A stretch of DNA of 8,503 bases from an uncultured Chloroflexota bacterium (GTDB lineage: Bacteria; Chloroflexota; Chloroflexia; Chloroflexales; Roseiflexaceae): positions 1-8,503 of the forward strand of contig CAIQIY010000176.1 in the NCBI GenBank assembly GCA_903871975.1, read 5' to 3'. Under the pieces are notes generated by a model. That model was not told the origin of the DNA. It searched no databases and was given only the letters and a program-made list of their open reading frames with translations. The translations under genes and the position numbers were made by a program. Positions 1 to 6,737 of this stretch are shown one piece after another; position 1 is the stretch's first letter, and the number at the start of each line of letters is the position of its first letter.

Positions 1-154
1 CGGTGCGCTCGGGGGCGGCGACCACTGCAACGCATGTCTGGCGAGGTTCACGGCGCACCCGTCGCTGCCAACGCGCGCATCGGGCGGCACACGTGGGCCA
101 TACTGCAGCGCCCAACGGCTTGCACCAGCGTCGTGCCCGCAGTATGATCGCCGC
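1..154. other. Upstream region without a supportable gene
   Basis: All three plus frames are open through most of this stretch, as is common in GC-rich DNA, and none gives a recognisable protein. One plus frame ends in TGA at 145-147, so the tail of an upstream gene cannot be excluded. The kinase frame is also open back to the window edge, but the residues it would add look like noise. On the minus strand a GTG near 51 could open a frame running off the left end; it has no clear Shine-Dalgarno sequence. The only positive signal is the promoter at 120-148. Confidence 0.5.
120..148 (+). promoter_or_regulatory. Sigma-70-type promoter of the sugar kinase gene
   Basis: A -35 element TTGCAC (120-125) and a -10 element TATGAT (143-148) are separated by exactly 17 bases; each matches the housekeeping consensus at four or five of six positions. 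The usual 6 to 8 base distance from the -10 box puts the transcription start at about 154-156, on the kinase ATG at 155. No Shine-Dalgarno sequence lies between the -10 box and the ATG. The promoter is seen directly; its use and the leaderless transcript are inferred. Confidence 0.65.
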
Positions 155-1642
155 ATGCACGAACCGCACCTGCTCGGCATTGATGCTGGCACCACCAACT
201 GCAAGGCATTCCTGTTCGACGCGACCGGGCAGATCGTCGCATCGACGCACGCACCGACGCCGATCCGGCGCCCACAGGCAGGCTGGGCCGAGCACGATGC
301 CGACGAGCTCTGGCAGGTCGTCGCCGGGCTGGTGCAACACATCACCGCGGCCAGCCCAACGCGGCTGATCGCCGGAGTCGCCGTCGCCAGCATGGCCGAG
401 GCCGGCGTGTTGGTCGATGCCGACGGACGTGCGCGGTCACCGATGATCGCGTGGTTCGACGCGCGCCCCGCAGCATGGTGCGAGCGCTGGGTCGCCACGC
501 ACGGGCGCGAGGCCACCTACGCCATCGCCGGCGTCGCCCCGCGGCCCATCTTCGGCGCGTTCAAGCTGCAGTGGCTACGCGACGAGTTGCCCGACGCGTA
601 TCGCGCTGCCACGCACTGGCTGCATGTCGCCGACTACCTGGCGTTTCGCCTGTGCGGCGTCGCGGCTACCGATTATTCGCTGGCGACGCGCAGCATGCTG
701 CTCGATCAGCGCAACCGTCGTTGGTCCGACGAACTGATCGACCGTGCGGGGCTGCGCCGTGAGCTGTTCGCGCCGCTGCAGCCGGCCGGCACACACCTCG
801 GAACCGTCCATCATGCCGCTGCGGCCGCGACCGGCCTGCCGGTGGGGACACCGGTCGGCGTCGGTGGACATGACCACGTATGTGGCGCGTTGGCGGCCGG
901 CGTGGTCGCTCACGGCGCCTGCCTCGATTCGATGGGCACGGCGGAGTCGGCGTTCGTCGCGACGGAAGCCCCCTTGCTGGAGCGGCTGACGGCGAGCGCC
1001 GAGGTCAATCTGGGGAGCCACGTGGTCCGCGACCGGTGGTATCTCATGCGTGGCGTGTCGAGCGCGGGCGCGTCGATTGCGTGGGCCGGCCGATTGCTGG
1101 CTGGCACCAGCGAACCCGCCCATGTGGCACTCGAGCGGCTGGCGCACGCGGCGGCACCGGGCGCCGGCGGCGTGCTGTTCCTGCCGCGCATCACCGGCGG
1201 CGAGCGCGGTGGCTTCATCGGCCTGAGCGCCGACACCAGCGCGCCACAGCTGGCGCGGGCGGTGTACGAGGGCCTGGCGTACGAATGGCGCCGTTGCCTG
1301 GGGCTGCACGAGGCCGCGCTCGGTGCTACCGCCGGATCCATCACGGTGATCGGCGGCGGCGCCCGCTCGGCATTATGGGTCCAGATCAAAGCTGATGTGC
1401 TCGGACGATCCCTCTGGCTGCCCGACGTCAGCGAATCGGTCGCACTGGGCGCCGCATTGCTCGCCGGCATGGCCGCCGGCGTCTACGCCGATGCCGCCAC
1501 CGCCATGGCACAGGTCGTCCGGCGCGGCCGGACCGTCGAGCCTGATCTGACGGCTCATCGCATGCATGACGATCGCTACCACCGTGGATATCTCCCACTG
1601 CATCCGGCATTGATGCCGTTGCATCGCGCACTCACAGACTGA
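155..1642 (+). CDS. FGGY-family carbohydrate kinase, substrate undetermined
   Basis: This 495-residue protein has the usual length and two-domain layout of the FGGY kinases, which phosphorylate sugars or polyols with ATP in the cytoplasm. Residues 7-17 form the N-terminal phosphate-binding loop (GIDAGTTNCK). IAWFDAR at 98-104 resembles the W-x-D-x-R sugar-contact motif of xylulokinases. GGHDH at 237-241 places the likely catalytic base at D240. The C-terminal nucleotide-binding segment follows at 399-438 (IGGGARS, then ESVALGAALLAG). The start is chosen because the phosphate loop must sit near the N terminus, and because a near-consensus promoter ends seven bases upstream. There is no Shine-Dalgarno sequence, so the mRNA is probably leaderless. 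The DUF952 gene 21 bases downstream is probably co-transcribed. Sequence alone does not separate xylulose, fuculose, glycerol or other substrates, and no sugar transporter or isomerase is in view. The family is secure and the substrate is not. Confidence 0.93.
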   Translation: MHEPHLLGIDAGTTNCKAFLFDATGQIVASTHAPTPIRRPQAGWAEHDADELWQVVAGLVQHITAASPTRLIAGVAVASMAEAGVLVDADGRARSPMIAWFDARPAAWCERWVATHGREATYAIAGVAPRPIFGAFKLQWLRDELPDAYRAATHWLHVADYLAFRLCGVAATDYSLATRSMLLDQRNRRWSDELIDRAGLRRELFAPLQPAGTHLGTVHHAAAAATGLPVGTPVGVGGHDHVCGALAAGVVAHGACLDSMGTAESAFVATEAPLLERLTASAEVNLGSHVVRDRWYLMRGVSSAGASIAWAGRLLAGTSEPAHVALERLAHAAAPGAGGVLFLPRITGGERGGFIGLSADTSAPQLARAVYEGLAYEWRRCLGLHEAALGATAGSITVIGGGARSALWVQIKADVLGRSLWLPDVSESVALGAALLAGMAAGVYADAATAMAQVVRRGRTVEPDLTAHRMHDDRYHRGYLPLHPALMPLHRALTD

Positions 1643-1663
1643 CACCCCAGGAGGCGAGCGACG

Positions 1664-2026
1664 ATGATCATCCTGCATCTGGCACCCGAGGCACGCTGGC
1701 TGGCATGGCCCGATGACGCCGACTACCTGCCAGCCGAGTATCCGAACGACGGGTTTGTGCATTGCACGGCGGGCGATGCGCTGTTGCTGGCCGTCGCCAA
1801 CCGCTACTACCGCGGCCATGCAGGCGCGTTCGTCGCGCTCAGCGTCGATGTTGCGCGCCTGACGGTACCACCGCGCTGGGAAGCGCCCGCCGATGGGCTG
1901 GCCGAGCACTTCCCGCATGTGTATGGTGCCATCGACCGTGTGGCGATCGTGGCGGTGCGGCGTGCCGAACGCGCCGCCGATGGCACATTCGTCGGGCTGG
2001 GCGTACCGCTCGGCGCCACCCGCTAG
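1664..2026 (+). CDS. DUF952 domain-containing protein
   Basis: This 120-residue cytoplasmic protein is a single DUF952 domain of about the full family length. The family landmarks are present in order: GFVHCT at 30-35, ANRYYRG at 45-51, and FPHVYGAID at 83-91. The conserved H33, C34, R47, H85 and Y87 suggest a binding or catalytic pocket, but I know of no established function for the family and assign none. The ATG has a strong Shine-Dalgarno sequence, AGGAGG at 1649-1654, nine bases upstream. The gene starts 21 bases after the kinase stop with no promoter visible in between, so it is probably the second gene of that transcript. This placement is the only hint that it acts with the kinase. 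Family assignment is confident. Confidence 0.9.
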   Translation: MIILHLAPEARWLAWPDDADYLPAEYPNDGFVHCTAGDALLLAVANRYYRGHAGAFVALSVDVARLTVPPRWEAPADGLAEHFPHVYGAIDRVAIVAVRRAERAADGTFVGLGVPLGATR

Positions 2027-2083
2027 CGCCACCCGGCCGAAAGGGGGCTGCCTACCCCAGTCCTCGCCGATCGCGGCGTGGCG
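2027..2083. terminator. Convergent intergenic gap with nested inverted repeats, possible bidirectional terminator
   Basis: The 57 bp between the converging stops of the DUF952 gene and the small oxidase-operon gene are framed by an exact inverted repeat, CGCCAC (2027-2032) and GTGGCG (2078-2083), which touches both stop codons. Inside are a GGGG/CCCC hairpin (2044-2047 with 2055-2058, 7-base loop) and a CGCCG/CGGCG hairpin (2065-2069 with 2074-2078, 4-base loop). Read on the minus strand, the GGGG/CCCC hairpin is followed by CTTT, a weak intrinsic-terminator signature for the oxidase operon. On the plus strand there is no T-run. Structure is seen; termination is inferred. Confidence 0.4.
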
Positions 2084-2353
2084 TTACGCTGCTGCACCCG
2101 ATCGTGCGGTCAACGCGATGAGGATGGCGCCGACCGTCACGCCGACGGTGCCGCCGCCGAGCAGCAGCGGCACCGTCACCACATCATCGGCCTGCGGCAC
2201 CCCACACAGCGCCGCCCAGATGACCTCGGGGGCGCGGCGCATCTGCTCGAGGTCGCGCACGGTCAGCAGACCGAACGCCAGCAACGTCGCGCCAAACCCA
2301 AGTGCCAGCGCTGCGCCAATCGGCAGCAGGGGCGACATACGCTCATGCGACAT
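2084..2353 (-). CDS. Small two-helix membrane protein, last gene of the ba3 oxidase operon
   Basis: I do not recognise this 89-residue protein. It has two hydrophobic segments, about residues 9-31 and 58-82, joined by a polar linker (about 32-57) rich in charged residues (VRDLEQMRR) and holding a single cysteine at 50. The N and C termini should lie on the same side of the membrane. It begins 21 bases after the stop of oxidase subunit I on the same strand, so it is almost certainly co-transcribed and may be an accessory subunit or assembly factor. No metal- or heme-ligand pattern is visible. I chose the ATG at 2353 over the GTG one codon upstream (2356) because the Shine-Dalgarno sequence at 2361-2368 lies 7 bases from the ATG and only 4 from the GTG. 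That it is a real gene is likely; its role is unknown. Confidence 0.75.
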   Translation of the reverse strand: MSHERMSPLLPIGAALALGFGATLLAFGLLTVRDLEQMRRAPEVIWAALCGVPQADDVVTVPLLLGGGTVGVTVGAILIALTARSGAAA

Positions 2354-2360
2354 CACGCGC

Positions 2361-2368
2361 TCCCCCTT
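2361..2368 (-). promoter_or_regulatory. Shine-Dalgarno sequence deciding the start of the small membrane protein
   Basis: Read on the minus strand this is AAGGGGGA, between the subunit I stop (2375-2377) and adjacent GTG and ATG codons at 2356 and 2353. The 7-base spacing to the ATG is normal and the 4-base spacing to the GTG is short, so the ATG is preferred. Confidence 0.55.
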
Positions 2369-2374
2369 CGTCGG

Positions 2375-4090
2375 TCACTGCAGCGGCACCGGTGATTCGG
2401 GCCGGAATCCGGGCACATTGAACCCATTCACCAGATCGAGCGTCTCGGCGAACAGCGGCCCCCACGCTACCAGCGCGAGGAACAGCATCAAGCCGAGCCA
2501 CAGCCCCCAACGCTCGAACCACAACGGCGAGCCGTCGCTGCTCCCGGTGGTGATCGGCCCATCCTCGTTCACCGGCGCACGCGAGAAGAACAGCGTACCG
2601 ATGATGTTGATGAACAACAACACCGAGCTGATCAGCAGGATCACACCGGCAATCGCCGCGCTGTTGAGCCAGGTCGCCGCTTCGGGGCTGATGTAGCCCG
2701 AACCGGCCAGATCGGCACGCCGTGGAATGCCGAGGATGCCTGCTGCCCCCATGCCATGGCCAAAGATCAGCATGCCGACCAGCCAGGTGTAGATCTGCGC
2801 CAATGCGATCGGCCGACTGAACAATGCACGGCCGCGAATGAGTGGTAGGATCCAGTAGGCGATTGCAATATAGGTGAGCGTGATCGCGCCCGCCAGCGTC
2901 ATGTGAAAGTGTCCTGGCACCCAGGCAGTGTTGTGCAGCGCGATGTTCAGCGTCAGTGATGCGTGAATCAGGCCGCTGAACCCGCCGGCGATGAACAGGA
3001 TCATGCCGGCGAGCTGCGCCGCTACCACCGGATTGCCCCAGTCCTGACGCACCAGCCAGCCGAGCGGTCCCCGGGCGCCACGCGACCGGCCGGCGCGCTC
3101 GAGCACGGCACCGATGTTGAATGCCGTGAGGAAGCTCGGCACCGCGACGACAAAGGTCAGGATCGTGTGGACACCCTTCATCGCGGCGCTCACACCCGGA
3201 TCCGAGAACAGGTGATGGGCACCCACCGGAATCGAGAAGATCATCAGCATCAGAAAGGCAACGCGTGCCAGTGGATCGCTGAACAGCTGACTGCCAGTCT
3301 GGCGCGGCAGCATCGTGTACCACGAGATGTACGCCGGGATCAGCCAGAAGTACACCAACGGATGCCCGAAGAACCAGAACAGTGCCCGCGCCATCTGCGG
3401 ATCGGTGTGCGTGATCCAACCCAGCGACAATGGCAACAGCATGAACAACACTTCGACTGCCACGCCGATCGTCGCCACACACCACATCACATAGTTCGCC
3501 AGTGTGGCAAACACGGCCAGTGGCACCCGCTCGCCGGGGTGATCGGCGCGCCACTGCGCGTACGTGAGGAAGATGTTCGCCGTGACAACCCAGGTCCCGA
3601 CGACCAACAGTACCAGACCGATGTAGAACGTCGGGTGGGCGACCAGCGATGGGTAGAAGGTATACAGCACGTTTGCCTGGTTCGAGGCAATTGCGTACAG
3701 TACCAGCGATAGCCCGACGAACATCATGCCAAACGCACCCCACGCCAGCCCACGACTATACATGGGCCGTTCGAGCGAGCGCTGCGTGACGAAGTAGCTG
3801 AACCCGACGATGAAGAACGTCGTGAAGAACAGCGCGTTGATCACCCCGTGAATCGTGAGCGCCTGATAGTAATAGGTGAAGACCGGAATCTTCCAGTCGG
3901 GCAGTGCCTCCATGAATGCCGGCGATCGGCGAAATGTCTGGAACGGTCCCATCAGGATGCCGATCGAGAGCGCCGCAAGCGCGGTGATGATGTGTGCACC
4001 GATCAGCGTGCGTTCACTCGCGAGCATCGCCAGGCTGGGGAACGACAGCGGCGCGGGGCGTCGCTGCGGCAGCGATTGGGCAGCCTGCAT
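2375..4090 (-). CDS. cbaA: Cytochrome c oxidase subunit I, ba3 type (B-family heme-copper oxidase)
   Basis: This 571-residue polytopic membrane protein is the catalytic subunit that reduces O2 to water and pumps protons. All metal ligands are visible: H81 and H396 for the low-spin heme; H243, H292 and H293 for CuB; and H394 for the high-spin heme. The motif GHPLVY (242-247) supplies Y247, the tyrosine cross-linked to the CuB histidine. From memory, the Thermus thermophilus ba3 enzyme has the same set at 72, 386, 233, 282, 283, 384 and 237, an offset of 9 or 10 throughout. The leucine in GHPLVY replaces the glutamate of A-family GHPEVY, as expected for the B family. HNTAWVPGHFH (386-396) and the closing NVPGFR (558-563) also look ba3-like. 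The ATG at 4090 has a GAGGAG Shine-Dalgarno that overlaps the subunit II stop 12 bases upstream, which suggests translational coupling. Met22 is a less likely start. Electrons should come from the CuA subunit encoded just upstream. Confidence 0.97.
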   Translation of the reverse strand: MQAAQSLPQRRPAPLSFPSLAMLASERTLIGAHIITALAALSIGILMGPFQTFRRSPAFMEALPDWKIPVFTYYYQALTIHGVINALFFTTFFIVGFSYFVTQRSLERPMYSRGLAWGAFGMMFVGLSLVLYAIASNQANVLYTFYPSLVAHPTFYIGLVLLVVGTWVVTANIFLTYAQWRADHPGERVPLAVFATLANYVMWCVATIGVAVEVLFMLLPLSLGWITHTDPQMARALFWFFGHPLVYFWLIPAYISWYTMLPRQTGSQLFSDPLARVAFLMLMIFSIPVGAHHLFSDPGVSAAMKGVHTILTFVVAVPSFLTAFNIGAVLERAGRSRGARGPLGWLVRQDWGNPVVAAQLAGMILFIAGGFSGLIHASLTLNIALHNTAWVPGHFHMTLAGAITLTYIAIAYWILPLIRGRALFSRPIALAQIYTWLVGMLIFGHGMGAAGILGIPRRADLAGSGYISPEAATWLNSAAIAGVILLISSVLLFINIIGTLFFSRAPVNEDGPITTGSSDGSPLWFERWGLWLGLMLFLALVAWGPLFAETLDLVNGFNVPGFRPESPVPLQ

Positions 4091-4102
4091 TGCGGCTCCT
4101 CC

Positions 4103-4588
4103 TCACTCTACGATGATGGCGGCGACCATATTGGCATGTGCCGGGCCACAATACTCGTGGCAGATGATGTGATATGTGCCGGGACGATTGAAACGCACCG
4201 TCGTGCTGGCGATCTGGCCCGGCAACAACATCAGGTTGGCGTCGTGCCCCTCAATGAAGAACCCGTGGGTCACGTCCTCGCTGGTCACAAAGAACGTCAC
4301 TTGCGCACCGCGCGGCAGCCGAACCTCGGCAGGCTCACCCTTGCCCTGCCCCAGATCGAAATTCCACATCTTCGCAACGATATGCATGTCATATCGGCCT
4401 GCACCGAGGTCGCTCAACCCAGGCGTCGCGAACTCGGTCTCCGCCAATGCGCGCGGGTCGACCCGACCGACCGGGCTGGGTAACTGGACCCGAAAGACCA
4501 CCACGCTGACGAACAGCGCGGCCATGAATACGCCGAGCATCGCGGTGACTGCGATGATCCAGTAGCGCTCCAGGCGATCAATATGCAT
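4103..4588 (-). CDS. cbaB: Cytochrome c oxidase subunit II, ba3 type, with CuA site
   Basis: This 161-residue protein has one N-terminal transmembrane helix (about 10-32) and a cupredoxin domain outside the membrane that takes electrons from cytochrome c or a blue copper protein. The CuA ligands are complete: H108 (in THGFF), then C143, E145, C147, H151 and M154 within CHEYCGPAHANM (143-154). These spacings match the Thermus ba3 subunit. There is no C-terminal cytochrome c domain, so this is not a caa3-type subunit, and no lipoprotein signal is present. I chose the ATG at 4588 because it puts the helix near the N terminus and lies 7 bases from a run of six G (4596-4601, minus strand). An in-frame upstream extension would add a serine-rich tail that overlaps the IIa gene. 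The start is 4 bases after the IIa stop, so the two are probably translationally coupled. Confidence 0.96.
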   Translation of the reverse strand: MHIDRLERYWIIAVTAMLGVFMAALFVSVVVFRVQLPSPVGRVDPRALAETEFATPGLSDLGAGRYDMHIVAKMWNFDLGQGKGEPAEVRLPRGAQVTFFVTSEDVTHGFFIEGHDANLMLLPGQIASTTVRFNRPGTYHIICHEYCGPAHANMVAAIIVE

Positions 4589-4592
4589 GCCA

Positions 4593-4760
4593 TCACCCCC
4601 CACGCTCGATGACGACGATGAACCACAGGTATGCCCAGTAGATGGCATAGCCCAGGAGCATCAACAGCACGAAGATCAGCGTGCCCCGTGGCTCAAACCC
4701 TTCGTGCTCCACGTCCGGCATCCCCTCGGCAGCCGGGCTTTCGCTGCGCCGATCGGTCAT
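4593..4760 (-). CDS. cbaD: Cytochrome c oxidase subunit IIa, ba3 type
   Basis: This 55-residue protein has a polar, acidic N terminus (about 1-24), the motif FEPRGTL (22-28), one transmembrane helix (about 28-50) and a short IERGG tail. The pattern of K/R-G before a single helix and a final RG is that of the small subunit IIa of ba3 oxidases, which in Thermus is a 34-residue helix packed against subunits I and II and ends in ARG. Here it carries an additional polar N-terminal extension of about 20 residues. The ATG at 4760 has a strong Shine-Dalgarno (GGAGG at 4770-4774) 9 bases upstream. The TGA at 4593-4595 is 4 bases before the subunit II start. It is the first gene of the oxidase operon. 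Its length makes it easy to miss by automated calling, but position, Shine-Dalgarno and sequence pattern agree. Confidence 0.88.
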   Translation of the reverse strand: MTDRRSESPAAEGMPDVEHEGFEPRGTLIFVLLMLLGYAIYWAYLWFIVVIERGG

Positions 4761-4799
4761 TGCGTCCGTCCTCCCTTCAGCGTCGACCTGTACCGCGCC

Positions 4800-4805
4800 A
4801 TCCTA
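4800..4805 (-). promoter_or_regulatory. Possible -10 element of the ba3 oxidase operon
   Basis: TAGGAT on the minus strand lies about 40 bases upstream of the subunit IIa ATG, which would give a leader of roughly 33 bases. No good -35 element is found at 16 to 19 bases, so an activator-dependent or alternative promoter is possible. The call is weak and rests on position and on the similar TAGGAT before the PLP-enzyme gene. Confidence 0.25.
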
Positions 4806-4872
4806 CGGCGGGCATGTGCGAGCAGCGTGACGACGCGACAACGCCGCGTGGCGATCGGGCAACGCAGTGCTG

Positions 4873-4881
4873 TGGTACACT
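4873..4881 (+). promoter_or_regulatory. Extended -10 promoter of pepF
   Basis: TGGTACACT is a TGn-extended -10 element (TACACT at 4876-4881). It would start transcription near 4888, about 26 bases before the pepF GTG. No -35 match is seen at 17 bases (GATCGG there), which is tolerable for an extended -10 promoter. It lies in the 153-bp divergent gap shared with the oxidase operon. Confidence 0.45.
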
Positions 4882-4901
4882 GGGTCGATCGATCGCAGAG
4901 C

Positions 4902-4907
4902 AAGGAG
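4902..4907 (+). promoter_or_regulatory. Shine-Dalgarno sequence fixing the pepF GTG start
   Basis: AAGGAG lies 6 bases before GTG at 4914. It settles the start, because the reading frame stays open upstream to 4587 and the longest ORF would wrongly add 109 residues that overlap the oxidase IIa and II genes on the other strand. Confidence 0.8.
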
Positions 4908-4913
4908 ACAGTC

Positions 4914-6725
4914 GTGTCAGAACCCCAGCAGATCCCACGTCGCGACGAGATTCCCACCGAGTACACCTGGGATCTCACGACGGTCTATCGAGATGATGCG
5001 CATTGGCAGGCGGCGTTGGCCGCGCTCGAGCAGCAGCTCCCGGCACTGGCGGCACGCGAGGGCCAGGTGGCGGCCAGTGGTGCCGCACTGCTGGCCACAC
5101 TCCAGGCGCGCGATGCCGTGCTGCAGCAGCTGTGGCAGATCTATGTCTACGCCGAGCGGCGCCACGACAGCGATACCGGCGAGGCGGTTGGCCAGGCACT
5201 CAGCCAGCAGGCCGGTAGCCTGGTGGCGCGCGTGCTGGCGGCGCTGGCGTTCATCGAACCCGAAATCCTCGCCGCCGACGAGGCCGATATCGCCACGTGG
5301 CGACACGAGTCGCCTGAGCTGGCAGTGTACGGTCGCGAGCTCGATCAGCTGATGCGCCGCCGCGCCCATGTGCGCTCGGCCGAGGTCGAGGCGTTGCTGG
5401 CCGAGTTTGGTGATGTCGCCCGCGCGCCCAGCGACATCGTGTCGGTGCTCACCAATGCGGATCTGACGTTTCCGACGATGACCGACGAGCATGGCCAGAC
5501 CATCGCGATCTCGCATGGGCGCTATGGCCGCCTGCTCAAGAGCACGGATCGCCGGGTGCGTCGCGATGTGTTCAAAGGGTACTACGCCGGCTATCAGGGG
5601 ATCCGCAATACCCTCGGTACGGCACTGGCAGCCCACGTGCGGGCACAGGTCCTGGGTGCCCGGGTGCGCGCACACGGCTCAGCGCTCGAGGCAGCGCTGT
5701 CGGCTACCGAGATTCCGGTCGACGTGTATCACAACCTCATCCGGACGGTCAACGCCAATCTGCCGCGTCTGCATCGCTACGTGGCCCTGCGACAGCGAAT
5801 CATGCAGCTCGATGAGGTGCGCATCTACGACTTGTATGCACCGCTCGCCGCCGAGGCCGAGCTCACGGTGTCGTACGAGGAGGCACAGCAGATCGCCCTG
5901 GCCGCCTTCGCCCCACTGGGTGCCGAGTATGTGGCAGCCGTCGAACAGACCTTCCGCAGTCGCTGGATCGATGTGTACGAGAATGTCGGCAAGCGCAGCG
6001 GTGCCTACAGTGATGGTTCGTATACCACTGCGCCATTCATTCTGCTCAACTACCAGAATCGCCTCGATGATCTGTTTACGTTGGCACATGAGCTCGGCCA
6101 CTCGATGCACTCGTACTTCACGCGCCGCACCCAGCCGTTCGTCTATGGCGACTACACGATCTTCGTCGCCGAAGTGGCATCTACGCTCAATGAAGCGCTG
6201 TTGACCGACTACTTGCTGCGCACGCGCGATGATCCGGCGCTGCGGCGCCATTTGTTGGTGCAGCAGCTCGAGGACATCCGCACGACGCTGCTGCGCCAGA
6301 CGATGTTCGCCGAGTTCGAGCTGGCGATGCATCAGCGTGCCGAGGCTGGCGAACCACTGACGGCCGAAAACCTGAGTCAGCCGTATCGCGAACTGGTCGC
6401 CCGCTATCACGGGCCACAGGTGGTTCTCGACGATGAGATCGCGCTGGAATGGGCGCGCATCCCGCATTTCTATTACAACTTTTATGTCTATCAGTATGCG
6501 ACCGGGCTCGCTGCAGCGCTCGCGCTCAGCGATCAGATCCTCGCCGAAGGCGCGCCGGCTGTCGCGCGGTACCTGACGTTCCTCAGCAGCGGCTCATCGC
6601 AGCCACCGATCGAGTTGCTGCGCGCCGCCGGCGTCGACATGCGCTCACCCGCACCGATCCAGGCAGCGCTCGACCGCTTCGACCAGCTGCTGGACCGTGT
6701 CGCCGAGGCGTTCGGCGTAGCCTGA
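4914..6725 (+). CDS. pepF: Oligoendopeptidase F (M3 family zinc metallopeptidase)
   Basis: This 603-residue cytoplasmic peptidase, of normal PepF length, cleaves short oligopeptides. The N-terminal half (about 20-200) is the helical PepF domain, opening with the typical PTEYTWDLTTVY (14-25). The catalytic M3 domain follows. The zinc site is HELGH at 392-396 (H392, E393, H396), with E420 in FVAEVASTLNE (417-427) as the expected third ligand, 24 residues on. Conserved His/Tyr residues that bind substrate and stabilise the transition state are in PHFYYNFYVYQYATG (517-531). No signal peptide or membrane segment is present. The start is GTG at 4914, fixed by the Shine-Dalgarno at 4902-4907 and by the family N terminus. 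It is probably monocistronic, preceded by an extended -10 promoter and followed 12 bases after its stop by a strong hairpin. The likely role is recycling of peptides; the exact specificity cannot be read. Confidence 0.95.
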   Translation: MSEPQQIPRRDEIPTEYTWDLTTVYRDDAHWQAALAALEQQLPALAAREGQVAASGAALLATLQARDAVLQQLWQIYVYAERRHDSDTGEAVGQALSQQAGSLVARVLAALAFIEPEILAADEADIATWRHESPELAVYGRELDQLMRRRAHVRSAEVEALLAEFGDVARAPSDIVSVLTNADLTFPTMTDEHGQTIAISHGRYGRLLKSTDRRVRRDVFKGYYAGYQGIRNTLGTALAAHVRAQVLGARVRAHGSALEAALSATEIPVDVYHNLIRTVNANLPRLHRYVALRQRIMQLDEVRIYDLYAPLAAEAELTVSYEEAQQIALAAFAPLGAEYVAAVEQTFRSRWIDVYENVGKRSGAYSDGSYTTAPFILLNYQNRLDDLFTLAHELGHSMHSYFTRRTQPFVYGDYTIFVAEVASTLNEALLTDYLLRTRDDPALRRHLLVQQLEDIRTTLLRQTMFAEFELAMHQRAEAGEPLTAENLSQPYRELVARYHGPQVVLDDEIALEWARIPHFYYNFYVYQYATGLAAALALSDQILAEGAPAVARYLTFLSSGSSQPPIELLRAAGVDMRSPAPIQAALDRFDQLLDRVAEAFGVA

Positions 6726-6737
6726 GGTCACGGGCAC

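Noticed and set aside
1..147. Open plus frame ending in TGA at 145-147 as the tail of an upstream gene
   Set aside because: No recognisable residues, no difference in third-base composition from the other frames, and it runs through the kinase promoter. It cannot be excluded but is not supported.
910..1470. 186-codon and other long minus-strand frames in the kinase gene
   Set aside because: Shadow frames of a gene with intact kinase motifs, with no Shine-Dalgarno or domain pattern.
2343..3743. 466-codon minus-strand open frame inside the oxidase subunit I gene
   Set aside because: It is in another frame of a gene whose metal ligands are all intact. Its translation is rich in Arg, Gly and His without domains, typical of a shadow frame in GC-rich DNA.
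4589..4648. Upstream extension of oxidase subunit II to an ATG at 4648
   Set aside because: It would add a serine-rich stretch overlapping most of the IIa frame. The ATG at 4588 has proper spacing to a G-rich Shine-Dalgarno and puts the membrane helix at the N terminus.
4587..4913. Upstream extension of the pepF frame by 109 residues
   Set aside because: It overlaps the oxidase IIa and II genes, has no homology-like pattern, and the GTG at 4914 has a good Shine-Dalgarno and the family N terminus.
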